Below are positions 1 to 8,086 of a DNA stretch of 15,446 nt, piece by piece. How positions within the stretch are numbered: the stretch's first letter is position 1; each line of letters opens with the position of its first letter. The stretch covers positions 1 to 15,446 of the forward strand of contig JAJDBA010000135.1 in assembly GCA_029261675.1 (NCBI GenBank), written 5' to 3'. The stretch is from Nitrospinaceae bacterium. GTDB lineage: Bacteria > Nitrospinota > Nitrospinia > Nitrospinales > VA-1. The notes beneath the pieces were generated by a model. That model had not been told where the DNA came from and made no database searches. It saw only the letters and a program-made list of their open reading frames with translations. A program made the translations under genes and the position numbers.

Positions 1-1223
1 ATGCCGCAATCATTGGTGAAGTCACCGATGAACTCGGGGTACGAATCCAATTTGAAGGCAAAGAAGTGGTCAACCTGCCCACACTGCCTGTTGTGGATGG
101 GGCTTTGGATCTGAAACGAGAAACCGAACGCCCTGAATATCTCGATAAGATTGGACATTTAAATTTAACGGAGCTGCCGGAACCGGCCCGAGGTGATAAA
201 GCGTTTACCAAACTACTGGCCTGCCCCAATATTGCCAGCAAGGAATGGGTCTATGAACAATATGATCATATGGTGCGCCTCAACACACTTGTTTTGCCCG
301 GCTCGGATGCCGCTGTTATTCGTATCAAAGACACAAAAAAAGCAGTGGCACTGTCAGTGGATTGCAATAGCCGCTTCTGTTACCTCGACCCTTATGAAGG
401 CGCCGCCATTGCCGTGGCTGAGAGCAGCCGCAACGTGGTTTGTTCGGGAGCCACTCCTATCGGTTTGACCAATTGTCTTAATTTTGGGAACCCAGAAAAA
501 CCCGAAATCATGTGGCAATTCGAGCAAGCCGTCCGCGGAATGGGCGATGCCTGTCTTTATTTTGATATTCCTATAGTCAGTGGAAACGTGAGCCTCTATA
601 ATGAAACCAAAGGGGAAGCTATTTTTCCGACTCCCACAGTTGCAGTGGTGGGTCTGATTGAAGATCAGTCCAAAGTGATGACAGCGGGGTTCAAAAAATC
701 TGGACATTGCATCGGACTCATCGGATTCACCATGGAAGAACTAGGAGGAAGCGAATATCTAAAGGTGCTATTTGATAGAAATGAAGGCAAACCCCCGGTT
801 CTAGACAGAAAACACGAAAAACAAGTACAAGATTTCTGTCTGGAGTTGATACAAAAAGGACTCATTCAATCGGCGCACGATTGCTCCGAAGGAGGTCTGG
901 CTATCGCTGTTGCAGAGTCCTGTTTTTCTGCTACAGAGGAAGCTTTGGGAGCAACTCTCGAACTGGAATCGACTCTTCGAGGGGATGCCCTTTTATTTGG
1001 TGAAACACAGTCTCGAATTATTATCTCTTTCCCTGAAGAATTAACAGACCAAATTGAAGATCTGGCTTTATCTTATCCTGTAGATTTTTCGTTGATAGGA
1101 AAAACGGGCGGATCGCAATTCACTGTTAGCATCAACGGGCAAGAATATATTAAGCAGGATATTGAATCTGCAAAAGAAATCTGGAAAACTTCTCTAGGAC
1201 GCTATGCTGGACAAACTACATGA
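1..1223 (+). CDS. purL: Phosphoribosylformylglycinamidine synthase subunit PurL (C-terminal part, 5' truncated)
   Basis: FGAM synthase converts FGAR, ATP and glutamine-derived ammonia to FGAM, the fourth step of de novo purine synthesis, in the cytoplasm. The reading frame is open from base 3, so the gene starts before the window; the GTG at 66 is internal. About 406 C-terminal residues are present. Visible family marks are a DPYEGAAIAVAE stretch, CSGATPIGLTNCLNFGNP, a VSGNVSLYN stretch, and near the end HDCSEGGLAIAVAE, the glycine-rich motif of the second AIRS-like half. The size and motifs fit the small, stand-alone PurL of about 740 residues that works with separate PurQ and PurS. That type is inferred, because the N-terminus is outside. 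The TGA stop lies inside purF, suggesting coupled translation. Identification is very secure. Confidence 0.96.
   Translation, partial: AAIIGEVTDELGVRIQFEGKEVVNLPTLPVVDGALDLKRETERPEYLDKIGHLNLTELPEPARGDKAFTKLLACPNIASKEWVYEQYDHMVRLNTLVLPGSDAAVIRIKDTKKAVALSVDCNSRFCYLDPYEGAAIAVAESSRNVVCSGATPIGLTNCLNFGNPEKPEIMWQFEQAVRGMGDACLYFDIPIVSGNVSLYNETKGEAIFPTPTVAVVGLIEDQSKVMTAGFKKSGHCIGLIGFTMEELGGSEYLKVLFDRNEGKPPVLDRKHEKQVQDFCLELIQKGLIQSAHDCSEGGLAIAVAESCFSATEEALGATLELESTLRGDALLFGETQSRIIISFPEELTDQIEDLALSYPVDFSLIGKTGGSQFTVSINGQEYIKQDIESAKEIWKTSLGRYAGQTT
1196..1199 (+). promoter_or_regulatory. Shine-Dalgarno AGGA for purF, inside the purL coding end
   Basis: AGGA ends 4 nt before the purF ATG at 1204 and lies within the last codons of purL. 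It supports that ATG, which places the catalytic cysteine at residue 9, as expected after a short propeptide. Confidence 0.6.
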
Positions 1224-2610
1224 GGAATGTGGAGTAGTTGGGGTTTACGGTCACCCAGAAGCAGCTAATCTGGTTTATCTTGGACTTTACGCTCTGCAAC
1301 ATCGAGGTCAGGAAAGTGCGGGCATTGTTGCCAGCACTCATTCGAAGATGCATCTGGAATTAGGGATGGGTCTGGTAGCGGACATATTTGATCCGGCTCG
1401 ACTGTTGAAACTCCCCGGACCTCTTGCCATCGGGCATAACCGCTATTCGACTGCAGGAAAAAGCGAACTGGTCAACGCACAACCCTGCATGATCAACTAT
1501 GCAGCAGGGTCTCTGGCACTCGGACACAATGGCAATCTCGTCAACGCACAAGCGATCCGCAAAGAACTGGGTAGCAAGGGAGCTATTTTCCAATCCACCA
1601 ACGACAGCGAAGTCATCGTCCATTTGATGGCACAAGCAAAAAGTGAAAGTTTCGTAGACCGTGCCGCAGAAGCATTGCGCCAGGTAAGCGGCGCTTATTC
1701 CCTAGTACTGATGACAGAAAATGAATTGCTGGCCGCACGTGATCCACATGGATTCCGACCTCTTTGCCTTGGCAAACTGGATGGTGCCTACATCGTTGCT
1801 TCAGAAACCTGTGTGATGGACCTTATAGAAGCTGAGTTCATTCGCGAAGTGGAACCCGGTGAGTTGATTCTCATTAATGAAGACGGGTTGCAATCCTTTT
1901 TCCCTTTTAAGAAAGTGGAAACCAAGCACTGTGTTTTTGAGCATATCTATTTCGCACGCCCCGACAGCTATCTATTCGGCGAACATGTTTATACAGCGCG
2001 AAAAGAAATGGGCCGAGCAATGGCACGGGAAAGTCCTGCGGATGTTGACTTGGTTGTTCCCGTTCCTGATTCCGGGGTGGTTTCGGCAATGGGGTTTGCG
2101 GAAGAGAGCGGCATTCCTTTTGAAATGGGCTTGATTCGCAACCATTATGTGGGCCGGACTTTTATTGAACCTCAATCCCAAATACGTAATTTTGGGGTGA
2201 AGCTAAAACTAAACGCAGTAAAAAGTATTATTGAAGGGAAACGACTGGCTATCATTGATGATTCCATTGTCCGAGGAACCACCAGCCGTAAAATAGTAAA
2301 GATGCTGCTGGAAGCGGGAGCTACAGAAGTGCATCTTAGGATCTCTGCTCCACCAATTTTACATTCCTGTTTTTACGGAATCGATACCCCAAATCAGGAA
2401 GAATTGATTGCCCACACTCACTCGCTTGAGGAGACAAGAAAGTATCTGGGTGCGAATTCTTTGCATTACCTAAGCATCAATAAAATGTTGGAAGTTGTGC
2501 AAAATGAAAAAAATAAATTCTGCTCTGCCTGCTTTGATGGAAACTACCCTGTACCCATAACCGACCATCTGGCCGCCACCCAACAGTTGGACCTGTTCTC
2601 AAAAAAATAA
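1204..2610 (+). CDS. purF: Amidophosphoribosyltransferase (glutamine PRPP amidotransferase)
   Basis: First committed enzyme of purine synthesis: PRPP plus glutamine gives 5-phosphoribosylamine. The 468 residues show an Ntn-type class II glutaminase domain with a propeptide of eight residues (MLDKLHEE) before the nucleophile Cys9 (CGVVGVYGHPEA), then LQHRGQES, GHNRYSTAG and GHNGNLVNA. The phosphoribosyltransferase domain carries the PRPP loop LAIIDDSIVRGTTS at about 348-361. Cys243, Cys389, Cys440 and Cys443 sit where the Bacillus subtilis-type enzyme binds its [4Fe-4S] cluster, so this is the iron-sulfur, propeptide-processed class, not the cluster-free E. coli type. It overlaps purL by 20 bp and ends 2 bp from the convergent UPF0182 gene. 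Feedback control by purine nucleotides is known for the family; no purine regulator site is visible here because the operon start is outside. Confidence 0.97.
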   Translation: MLDKLHEECGVVGVYGHPEAANLVYLGLYALQHRGQESAGIVASTHSKMHLELGMGLVADIFDPARLLKLPGPLAIGHNRYSTAGKSELVNAQPCMINYAAGSLALGHNGNLVNAQAIRKELGSKGAIFQSTNDSEVIVHLMAQAKSESFVDRAAEALRQVSGAYSLVLMTENELLAARDPHGFRPLCLGKLDGAYIVASETCVMDLIEAEFIREVEPGELILINEDGLQSFFPFKKVETKHCVFEHIYFARPDSYLFGEHVYTARKEMGRAMARESPADVDLVVPVPDSGVVSAMGFAEESGIPFEMGLIRNHYVGRTFIEPQSQIRNFGVKLKLNAVKSIIEGKRLAIIDDSIVRGTTSRKIVKMLLEAGATEVHLRISAPPILHSCFYGIDTPNQEELIAHTHSLEETRKYLGANSLHYLSINKMLEVVQNEKNKFCSACFDGNYPVPITDHLAATQQLDLFSKK

Positions 2611-2612
2611 AA

Positions 2613-5360
2613 CTATTCTCCCGATGGCTTGACCGGCTGTAGAGAAACCGGTACCTCCTCTAAAACCTCACCCAAAGCCTTTAGCTCTTTTTTATAGTTA
2701 CTTAAAGATTGATCCAGCTTGCCTTGAGACTCTACAACTTTTTTATAGAAGTCCTGTATCTTTTTATAATCGGTTTGACTCAATATCAGATTTCTTTCTT
2801 CCTTTGGGCTTGAAGATTCTGAGTCCACGCTTTGGAGTTCCTCAGGGATACTGGACGGAATACCCGAAAGTCCGGGGAAAATTTTCTTTAATGCTTCATC
2901 TAAAGTTCGTCCCATAGCAATATTGTCTTCATAACCCACGATAACTCGTTTCAGTTCCGGAATTTTTCCCGCATCTGCCTTTAGATAAAGAGGTCTGACG
3001 TAAACCAAAGACTCTTCAATCGGTATAACAAGTAAGGTGCCTTGAATAACACTTGAACCACGTTGATCCCATAATGAGATCTGTCGTGATATCTCCGCAT
3101 CTTGATTGATGCGTGCAACCATTTGGCTTGGACCGTACACCAATTTTTGTTTTGGGAACATGTAAACGTCTAGCTTTCCATAATTTTCACCATCACTACG
3201 GGCCACCATCCATGCTGACAGATTGCTCTTACCCTGCGGGGTGTATGGAACCATGAGGATGTACTCTTCCCGATCTTCATCGGGAAGCTTCATGATCGTG
3301 TAATAAGGCTGCATGACACGGCCATCTATTTCAGGAATTTCCCATTGGTCTTCCTTATTATAAAAAACTTGCGGCCGCTTCATGTGATAGGTTGCATAAA
3401 TAAAAGTCTGAATCGCAAACAAATCAGAAGGGTATCGGATATGACTTCGCAAATCTTGTGGCATTTCTGATAAGTCTTGAAACAAATCTGGAAAAATATT
3501 CTGATACGTTTTAATGATTGGGTCTGAGTGATCTGCAATATAAAAATTCATCGAACCATCATAAGCATCAATTGAAACTTTGACCGAGTTTCGCACGTAG
3601 TTTCCAAACCGTGGAATCTGCCGCGAATAAGGATATCGATTGCTCACCGTATAAGCATCATAAAGCCAGATCAAACGCCCCTCAGATATTACAAGATAAG
3701 GGTCGTTGTCCAATCTCAGAAAAGGCGCAACCTTCTGAACACGCTCCGTTATATTACGGTACATCAATACTCGGCTATCGTTTTCAATGTCATCTGAAAA
3801 CAAGATTTTAAGTGTTTTGAACCGTGCAGCAAGCACCACTTTCTTTAAAAAAGAACCAACCGGAAAACCACCTTTACCTGCATAATTTTTATAAACATTT
3901 TTTTCGCCTTTTGGATAATCGAACTCCTTGGTGCCCGTGTTTACAAAAACATGGTCGTTCGCCAATTCACCAAAATAAATCTCTGGCTGTGTGACCTTCA
4001 GGTCCACATTGGATTGGGGGGGGATATCCTTAATAAACAATACCGGCAAACCTTCTGGAGTCACCTGATTCACGGGGCTGAGTGAAACACCATAACCATG
4101 AGTGAAGGTCAGGTGTTCATTAATCCATGTACGGTTTGGCAAGTTAGAGGATAATAATTCCCTAGGTGACAGTAAAGTCTGACGATACTTTCCGTTTATG
4201 TGATAGCGGTCATTATCAACCGATTGAAATTGGTAGTAAGTACGTATCTCCTGTATTTGCCCTAGCGTATCGAGAAGCGGTTCCTGGTCCCACAACCGGA
4301 TATTTTCTATGGTGGCATCATTCTGACGGATGCTTTCAGCGGTCAAAGATTCCGAACCGGAAAGGCCATGGACTTTCGTTCCCTCAAGTCCATAAGCATT
4401 CAACGTTCCAGAAATAGTGCGTTCTATATAAGGTGCTTCCTTTATCAACTCGTTTGGGGCAACCACAAACTTTTGTAGAATCTTTGGATAAACATTTCCC
4501 ACAAAATAAACCAGCGCTAAAGCAACGACCGAGAGAAGAATTTTTTTCATTCCTGGTCTTACAAGACCAGAAAAAGAAAACGCCGCACCCAATAAAGATA
4601 CGAATACCAAAGCGTACAAAATGGGAATTGATCCGTAGTCGTCAGAAAAACCAATTCCCGAAATCAATTCGTTGCCTTTTGTCAGTAATTCATAACGCCG
4701 CAAATAAAACTCGCTGGCAAACAGCAGGAAAAAACAACCCGCCAGGCCAGAAAGAGTTCTTCGAGCTTCAGGGAGAAGAACAACGCCTGTGGGTGCGACA
4801 TAAACGAAGCGCTTGAAAAAATAGATCAATCCTACACCGAGAGAAATCACTATCAGGGTTTCCCATATCAGAGATTTGACCATCAACCAGAAGGGAAGTG
4901 TAAAAATATAGAAAGCAACATCCTTGCCGAATATCGGGTCCAATTGATTAAAGGAAGACGCATTGAGATATTTGAGTACGGTCTCCCATTGTTGGGCCAT
5001 GATCAGCCCTGTCATAACAGACAATACCAAAGGAGCGGCTACTATCAGGAGCTTCAGGTTTCCCGCAAGGATGTCCAACAATGGAACTTCGCGCCTGACT
5101 TGATCAGACAATAAAATAGGCAAATGCGAAGTCTTTTTATATACACGAATCAAAAAACCATAGGTTGCAGCAAAGAACAAAATGGCGATAGTAAATCCCA
5201 TGCCAAATTGGGAAATCAAAACAGTCCATAGCACCGAGGTAATGCCATGACTCTCGAACCACAACCAATCGATATAAAACGAAAGGATTTTATCGGCAAA
5301 CATGGAGCCAACAAATATAACCGCTGCCAATATAAACAACCACTTTTTTAAAGCTTCCAT
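2613..5360 (-). CDS. UPF0182 family large membrane protein, function unknown
   Basis: A 915-residue protein matching the UPF0182 (COG1615) family, which has no established function. The first 300 residues hold about seven hydrophobic segments (roughly 6-22, 43-72, 100-122, 149-180, 203-218, 244-266 and 272-290), with the N-terminal pattern DKILSFYIDWLWFESHG. They are followed by the family signature NELIKEAPYIERTISGTLNAYG around 303-324. The rest is a large soluble, probably extracytoplasmic domain. The tail from about 845 is Ser/Glu/Lys-rich and looks coiled-coil-forming. The start is supported by AAAGGA 6 nt upstream. It is last in a tight minus-strand run, 10 bp after the thioredoxin-fold gene, so it is very likely co-transcribed with it. 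A run of eight C residues on the coding strand (4016-4023) is in frame. Family call is secure; role is unknown. Confidence 0.9.
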   Translation of the reverse strand: MEALKKWLFILAAVIFVGSMFADKILSFYIDWLWFESHGITSVLWTVLISQFGMGFTIAILFFAATYGFLIRVYKKTSHLPILLSDQVRREVPLLDILAGNLKLLIVAAPLVLSVMTGLIMAQQWETVLKYLNASSFNQLDPIFGKDVAFYIFTLPFWLMVKSLIWETLIVISLGVGLIYFFKRFVYVAPTGVVLLPEARRTLSGLAGCFFLLFASEFYLRRYELLTKGNELISGIGFSDDYGSIPILYALVFVSLLGAAFSFSGLVRPGMKKILLSVVALALVYFVGNVYPKILQKFVVAPNELIKEAPYIERTISGTLNAYGLEGTKVHGLSGSESLTAESIRQNDATIENIRLWDQEPLLDTLGQIQEIRTYYQFQSVDNDRYHINGKYRQTLLSPRELLSSNLPNRTWINEHLTFTHGYGVSLSPVNQVTPEGLPVLFIKDIPPQSNVDLKVTQPEIYFGELANDHVFVNTGTKEFDYPKGEKNVYKNYAGKGGFPVGSFLKKVVLAARFKTLKILFSDDIENDSRVLMYRNITERVQKVAPFLRLDNDPYLVISEGRLIWLYDAYTVSNRYPYSRQIPRFGNYVRNSVKVSIDAYDGSMNFYIADHSDPIIKTYQNIFPDLFQDLSEMPQDLRSHIRYPSDLFAIQTFIYATYHMKRPQVFYNKEDQWEIPEIDGRVMQPYYTIMKLPDEDREEYILMVPYTPQGKSNLSAWMVARSDGENYGKLDVYMFPKQKLVYGPSQMVARINQDAEISRQISLWDQRGSSVIQGTLLVIPIEESLVYVRPLYLKADAGKIPELKRVIVGYEDNIAMGRTLDEALKKIFPGLSGIPSSIPEELQSVDSESSSPKEERNLILSQTDYKKIQDFYKKVVESQGKLDQSLSNYKKELKALGEVLEEVPVSLQPVKPSGE

Positions 5361-5366
5361 TCGTTT

Positions 5367-5372
5367 TCCTTT
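5367..5372 (-). promoter_or_regulatory. Shine-Dalgarno AAAGGA overlapping the upstream stop codon
   Basis: AAAGGA lies 6 nt before the UPF0182 ATG and overlaps the TAA stop of the thioredoxin-fold gene (5371-5373). This fixes the start of UPF0182 and implies translation passing straight from one gene to the next. Confidence 0.65.
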
Positions 5373-5925
5373 AGGATACTTTCCATTTTATAGAACATCC
5401 CATAGACGGGACTTGCTTTGCAGGAACTTCCTGATCAGCAATAATACAGTCGATAGCCTGTTTTAAATCTCGTTGCGTGACCTGCTCTGCGTTCTCCCAG
5501 TTGTCATCTATTCGCCCGCGATAAAGCAATTTCCTTTCTTTTCCATAAACATAAATATCAGGTGTGCACACGGCATCATATCTTTTTGCGACCATTTGTG
5601 ATTCGTCAAACAGGTAAGGGAAATTCATACCCCATTCCATTGCAACCTTTTGCATACTTTCAAAAGAATCATCGGGATATTTTTGCGCATCGTTGCAATT
5701 GATTCCAACCAACCGAACTCCCTGGCTCAACGTCTCTTCTTGCAAATCTATCAATCGCTGAATGACTGCCTTTACGTAGGGACAATGATTACACATGAAA
5801 ATAATTACCAACACTTTATTCTCTGTAAAACTGTCGAGAGAATATTCCACACCATCAATGCCTGACAATTTAAAATCAATCGTAGCGGTTCCCAGAGGAA
5901 CCATGGTGGAATGCAATAAGGCCAT
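5371..5925 (-). CDS. Thioredoxin-fold protein of the AhpC/TSA-like (PRX_like1) type
   Basis: A 184-residue cytoplasmic protein without a signal peptide. The thioredoxin fold is shown by a beta strand leading into an active-site-like CNHC motif (Cys45-Cys48, in MCNHCPYVKA), a cis-Pro-type TPD at 121-123, and RGRIDDN at 137-142. It ends with the subfamily signature GCSIKWK containing Cys177. These features match the peroxiredoxin-like thioredoxin family common in bacteria and usually left as 'thioredoxin family protein'. It may be a disulfide reductase or peroxidase; which one cannot be told from sequence. The first Met is preferred over Met8 because family members begin with a similar xxLTPSTMxPLG stretch. 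It lies 14 bp after the radical SAM gene and 10 bp before UPF0182, so the three are probably one transcript. It might supply reducing equivalents to its radical SAM neighbour; that is inference only. Confidence 0.85.
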   Translation of the reverse strand: MALLHSTMVPLGTATIDFKLSGIDGVEYSLDSFTENKVLVIIFMCNHCPYVKAVIQRLIDLQEETLSQGVRLVGINCNDAQKYPDDSFESMQKVAMEWGMNFPYLFDESQMVAKRYDAVCTPDIYVYGKERKLLYRGRIDDNWENAEQVTQRDLKQAIDCIIADQEVPAKQVPSMGCSIKWKVS

Positions 5926-5939
5926 GTTTGACTTTCAGT

Positions 5940-6830
5940 TTAAGGGGAGGACTTGCAGGTCATACCTGTCACTCGGCAAGTGTAACAGGCCGAGTGCGAC
6001 AAGGGAAATGAGCGTAACGTATCACCCAGTGTATCACCCATTCGCGCAGCAGGATTATCAACCAGGATCGGGCAGACATAAACGCCCTCACCCGTAGCCA
6101 TTCGCGAAGTTGCGCATTGCAATTGAGTGATATCAAAATCTTCGAAACATTTTTCTGTCACATATTCATCTTGCGAATAGTCTCGCTCATTTTCCGCCAA
6201 CTGTCCCAATAGAAACCCGGGAAGTATTTTTATTTGTGGTTGCATTACACCACTCTTACGAAGAACTTCAATAAACTTCGATTCCATTTCAGAATCGCGT
6301 TCCTCTTCCCAGGTTCGCGTCACTGTAAGTATCGGAGAGAACCCTGCCTCCGCAAGACAAGCAATTCCTGCAATAGCCTTGCGATAGGCACCTTTCCCTC
6401 TGATCGCGTCATTTTTATCTTCATCAAAGTGTTCCATACTGACGCGAAACCGCAGAGGGTGTTTGGATGCATCTTGAATTGCTCTAAGCCGCTTGGCCTT
6501 TTCCGATGTGATTTGCGTTCCATTGGTAAGCGCATCGAGTGGACCATAGCTCAAGATCGCTGCAAGAATTTCAAAAATTTCTGGATTGATAAAAACCTCA
6601 CCGCCAGTAATATAATAATCCTTCACGCACAGCTCGCGAGATTCCCGCAATCTTTCTTCCACTTGCGCCAGAGTCATCATCGCAATGGTGTCGTTTTTCG
6701 GGCTACAACTGATGAAACAGTGAGTGCATTCCAGATTGCAAAGAGTGCCCCCCACTTGCATCCATAACGTTTCCAACTCTTTCAGTGGAACTTCTGGGGT
6801 TTTTTTAGGTGTTTTTACTTTATCGTCCAT
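5940..6830 (-). CDS. Radical SAM protein with Cys-rich (SPASM/twitch-like) C-terminus, substrate unknown
   Basis: A 296-residue radical SAM enzyme. The SAM-cluster motif CxxxCxxC is Cys31-Cys35-Cys38 (GTLCNLECTHCF), followed by Cys42 in SCSPKND. A TGGE motif at 75-78 is the expected SAM-amino-group contact, and the barrel continues with LTNGT at 101-105 and a later RVSMEHFDE stretch. The tail has six more cysteines (228, 239, 253, 282, 285 and 292) in an arrangement typical of auxiliary [4Fe-4S] clusters of SPASM or twitch-domain maturases. No small peptide substrate gene is apparent beside it, so a RiPP role is not supported. The start at 6830 has only a weak ribosome site (AGG 8 nt upstream). 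It is followed after 14 bp by the thioredoxin-fold gene. Fold and chemistry class are secure; the reaction is unknown. Confidence 0.88.
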   Translation of the reverse strand: MDDKVKTPKKTPEVPLKELETLWMQVGGTLCNLECTHCFISCSPKNDTIAMMTLAQVEERLRESRELCVKDYYITGGEVFINPEIFEILAAILSYGPLDALTNGTQITSEKAKRLRAIQDASKHPLRFRVSMEHFDEDKNDAIRGKGAYRKAIAGIACLAEAGFSPILTVTRTWEEERDSEMESKFIEVLRKSGVMQPQIKILPGFLLGQLAENERDYSQDEYVTEKCFEDFDITQLQCATSRMATGEGVYVCPILVDNPAARMGDTLGDTLRSFPLSHSACYTCRVTGMTCKSSP

Positions 6831-6932
6831 ACTTACAGCCTAACAAAGGGCATATGCTTGTGCCAGCGAAAGATGAAATGATGCTCAGGAATATTTGTCG
6901 TTTGTCCGTGATATTTATTTCAAACTAATTCT

Positions 6933-8054
6933 CTATAACCCGGCAGATTCAAAAGAATCGTTCACATTGCGAATCCGTAATTTTCGCCGTATTGCGGCAA
7001 ACCCTGCGGAAGTCCTTCTACCAAAACCTGAACGATAAACAGGGGTCACTGCAAGCCTTGCCTTCAAAGGATCTTCTGTAAAAAACCGGGTGTCCAAAGG
7101 ACTCAAAAACCGGCAGGCAGGATACAACCATTTAAGAGGAAGACCATTGCGTCGGACGGCTTGATCCATATGATCTGCAAGCTCCACCAGATTTGGATAG
7201 GTGGAACCTTCGTTATCTCGTTGCAAAAGAATCAGCGGCATAATCCCTGAATCGGCCAAACGATCAATCCCCTCTTTGAACTCGTCCTGAGAACCGGAGC
7301 CCATGGCCAGATCCGTCCAAACCGTTCCGGGAGAAAAAATACTCGATGCATATTCCAGAGCGGTGTAAATTTTTTCAGCGCCCATAATTTTTTTAGACTT
7401 TGTGGTTCCATAGAATCCACCAAGCGGAAAATTTACAATGTCAAATCCCGATGCATAAACCTGATCAATTATTCTTTTATCTGCTGGCGGAAACCCCTTA
7501 AAGGCCACAAAAGTATTAAAACGTTTCTTGATCGCTTCTACCAATGGTGCCAGCCTTTGAAACCCACTATCATCATCATTAGTGTGATCCATATTCAATT
7601 GAACCAAATCAGCAGCCCCTTCCTCAAAAGCAGCTTGAATCACTGACAATACGGCTTCAATCGGCATACTCAATTTTTTTCCCCGCCCCATTGCTCGAAG
7701 AAAAACATTAAAACAATAACCATCAAGACAAATATTTTCTGAAACGGGGGTGCGTCTTGTTAACTGCTGTTTAAGAAATTCCGGAACAGAAATAATACTC
7801 ACATCGGTTTCGCCCTCTTCCATGTACAACCTCAGTTGATCCTGCTGAGATATCAACTTTGGCCCGTCTTTATCTGGAGGGTTTAACGAAGCTTTAACAA
7901 TGAAGTCTTCAGCAAGCGCCAGGGTTATTTCTTCGCCGGGTTCTCCAGAGCAAAGGCCACGCGATACTTCAGAGAGTCCGTGCAACATCGTTGGCACGGT
8001 TAAGCCTCTCTGAATCAAGCCCAGTTTTATTTGTCCGAAATATTTTTTATCCAT
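6933..8054 (-). CDS. Radical-SAM-like TIM-barrel protein lacking the CxxxCxxC motif
   Basis: A 373-residue protein that I do not recognise by name. The middle (about 125-275) reads like the barrel of radical SAM enzymes. An AVLSVIQAAFEEGAADLVQLN stretch is followed by a helix-strand repeat, a FKGFPPADKRIIDQVYASGFD segment, then a TALEYASSIFSPGTVWTDLA stretch matching the 'aleyA..iFg.g.v.syl..G' pattern of that superfamily. The position where the cluster cysteines should lie instead carries CLDGYC (Cys109 and Cys114), and the only other cysteines are 35 and 314. It therefore probably cannot bind the canonical SAM cluster. It could be a non-catalytic partner of the adjacent radical SAM protein or a barrel enzyme of another kind. 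It lies 32 bp after mpl with no clear Shine-Dalgarno, and 102 bp before the radical SAM gene. The fold assignment is pattern-based and moderate in confidence; the open reading frame itself is solid. Confidence 0.7.
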   Translation of the reverse strand: MDKKYFGQIKLGLIQRGLTVPTMLHGLSEVSRGLCSGEPGEEITLALAEDFIVKASLNPPDKDGPKLISQQDQLRLYMEEGETDVSIISVPEFLKQQLTRRTPVSENICLDGYCFNVFLRAMGRGKKLSMPIEAVLSVIQAAFEEGAADLVQLNMDHTNDDDSGFQRLAPLVEAIKKRFNTFVAFKGFPPADKRIIDQVYASGFDIVNFPLGGFYGTTKSKKIMGAEKIYTALEYASSIFSPGTVWTDLAMGSGSQDEFKEGIDRLADSGIMPLILLQRDNEGSTYPNLVELADHMDQAVRRNGLPLKWLYPACRFLSPLDTRFFTEDPLKARLAVTPVYRSGFGRRTSAGFAAIRRKLRIRNVNDSFESAGL

Positions 8055-8086
8055 TAGATTCTAAACAAACCAACATTCAAAGAAAG

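Noticed and set aside
66..68. GTG as the start of purL
   Set aside because: The frame is open back to the window edge and the preceding residues (AAIIGEVTDELGVRI) are typical internal PurL sequence, so the GTG is internal.
2632..2652. ACCGG/CCGGT inverted repeat near the purF end
   Set aside because: Only a 5-bp stem with an 11-nt loop, inside UPF0182 coding sequence and not followed by a T run.
4433..4816. 127-codon plus-strand open frame opposite UPF0182
   Set aside because: It lies wholly antisense to a well-supported family member, has no recognisable domain, and its composition follows the opposite strand.
6850..6865. Sigma-54-like TGGCAC...GC upstream of the radical SAM gene
   Set aside because: The GG and GC elements are 11 nt apart instead of 10 and the -12 element reads ATGC rather than TTGC.
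6831..6932. Small gene or precursor peptide in the gap upstream of the radical SAM gene
   Set aside because: No frame with a ribosome site and plausible composition was found on either strand; only an 8-bp GCATATGC palindrome is notable.
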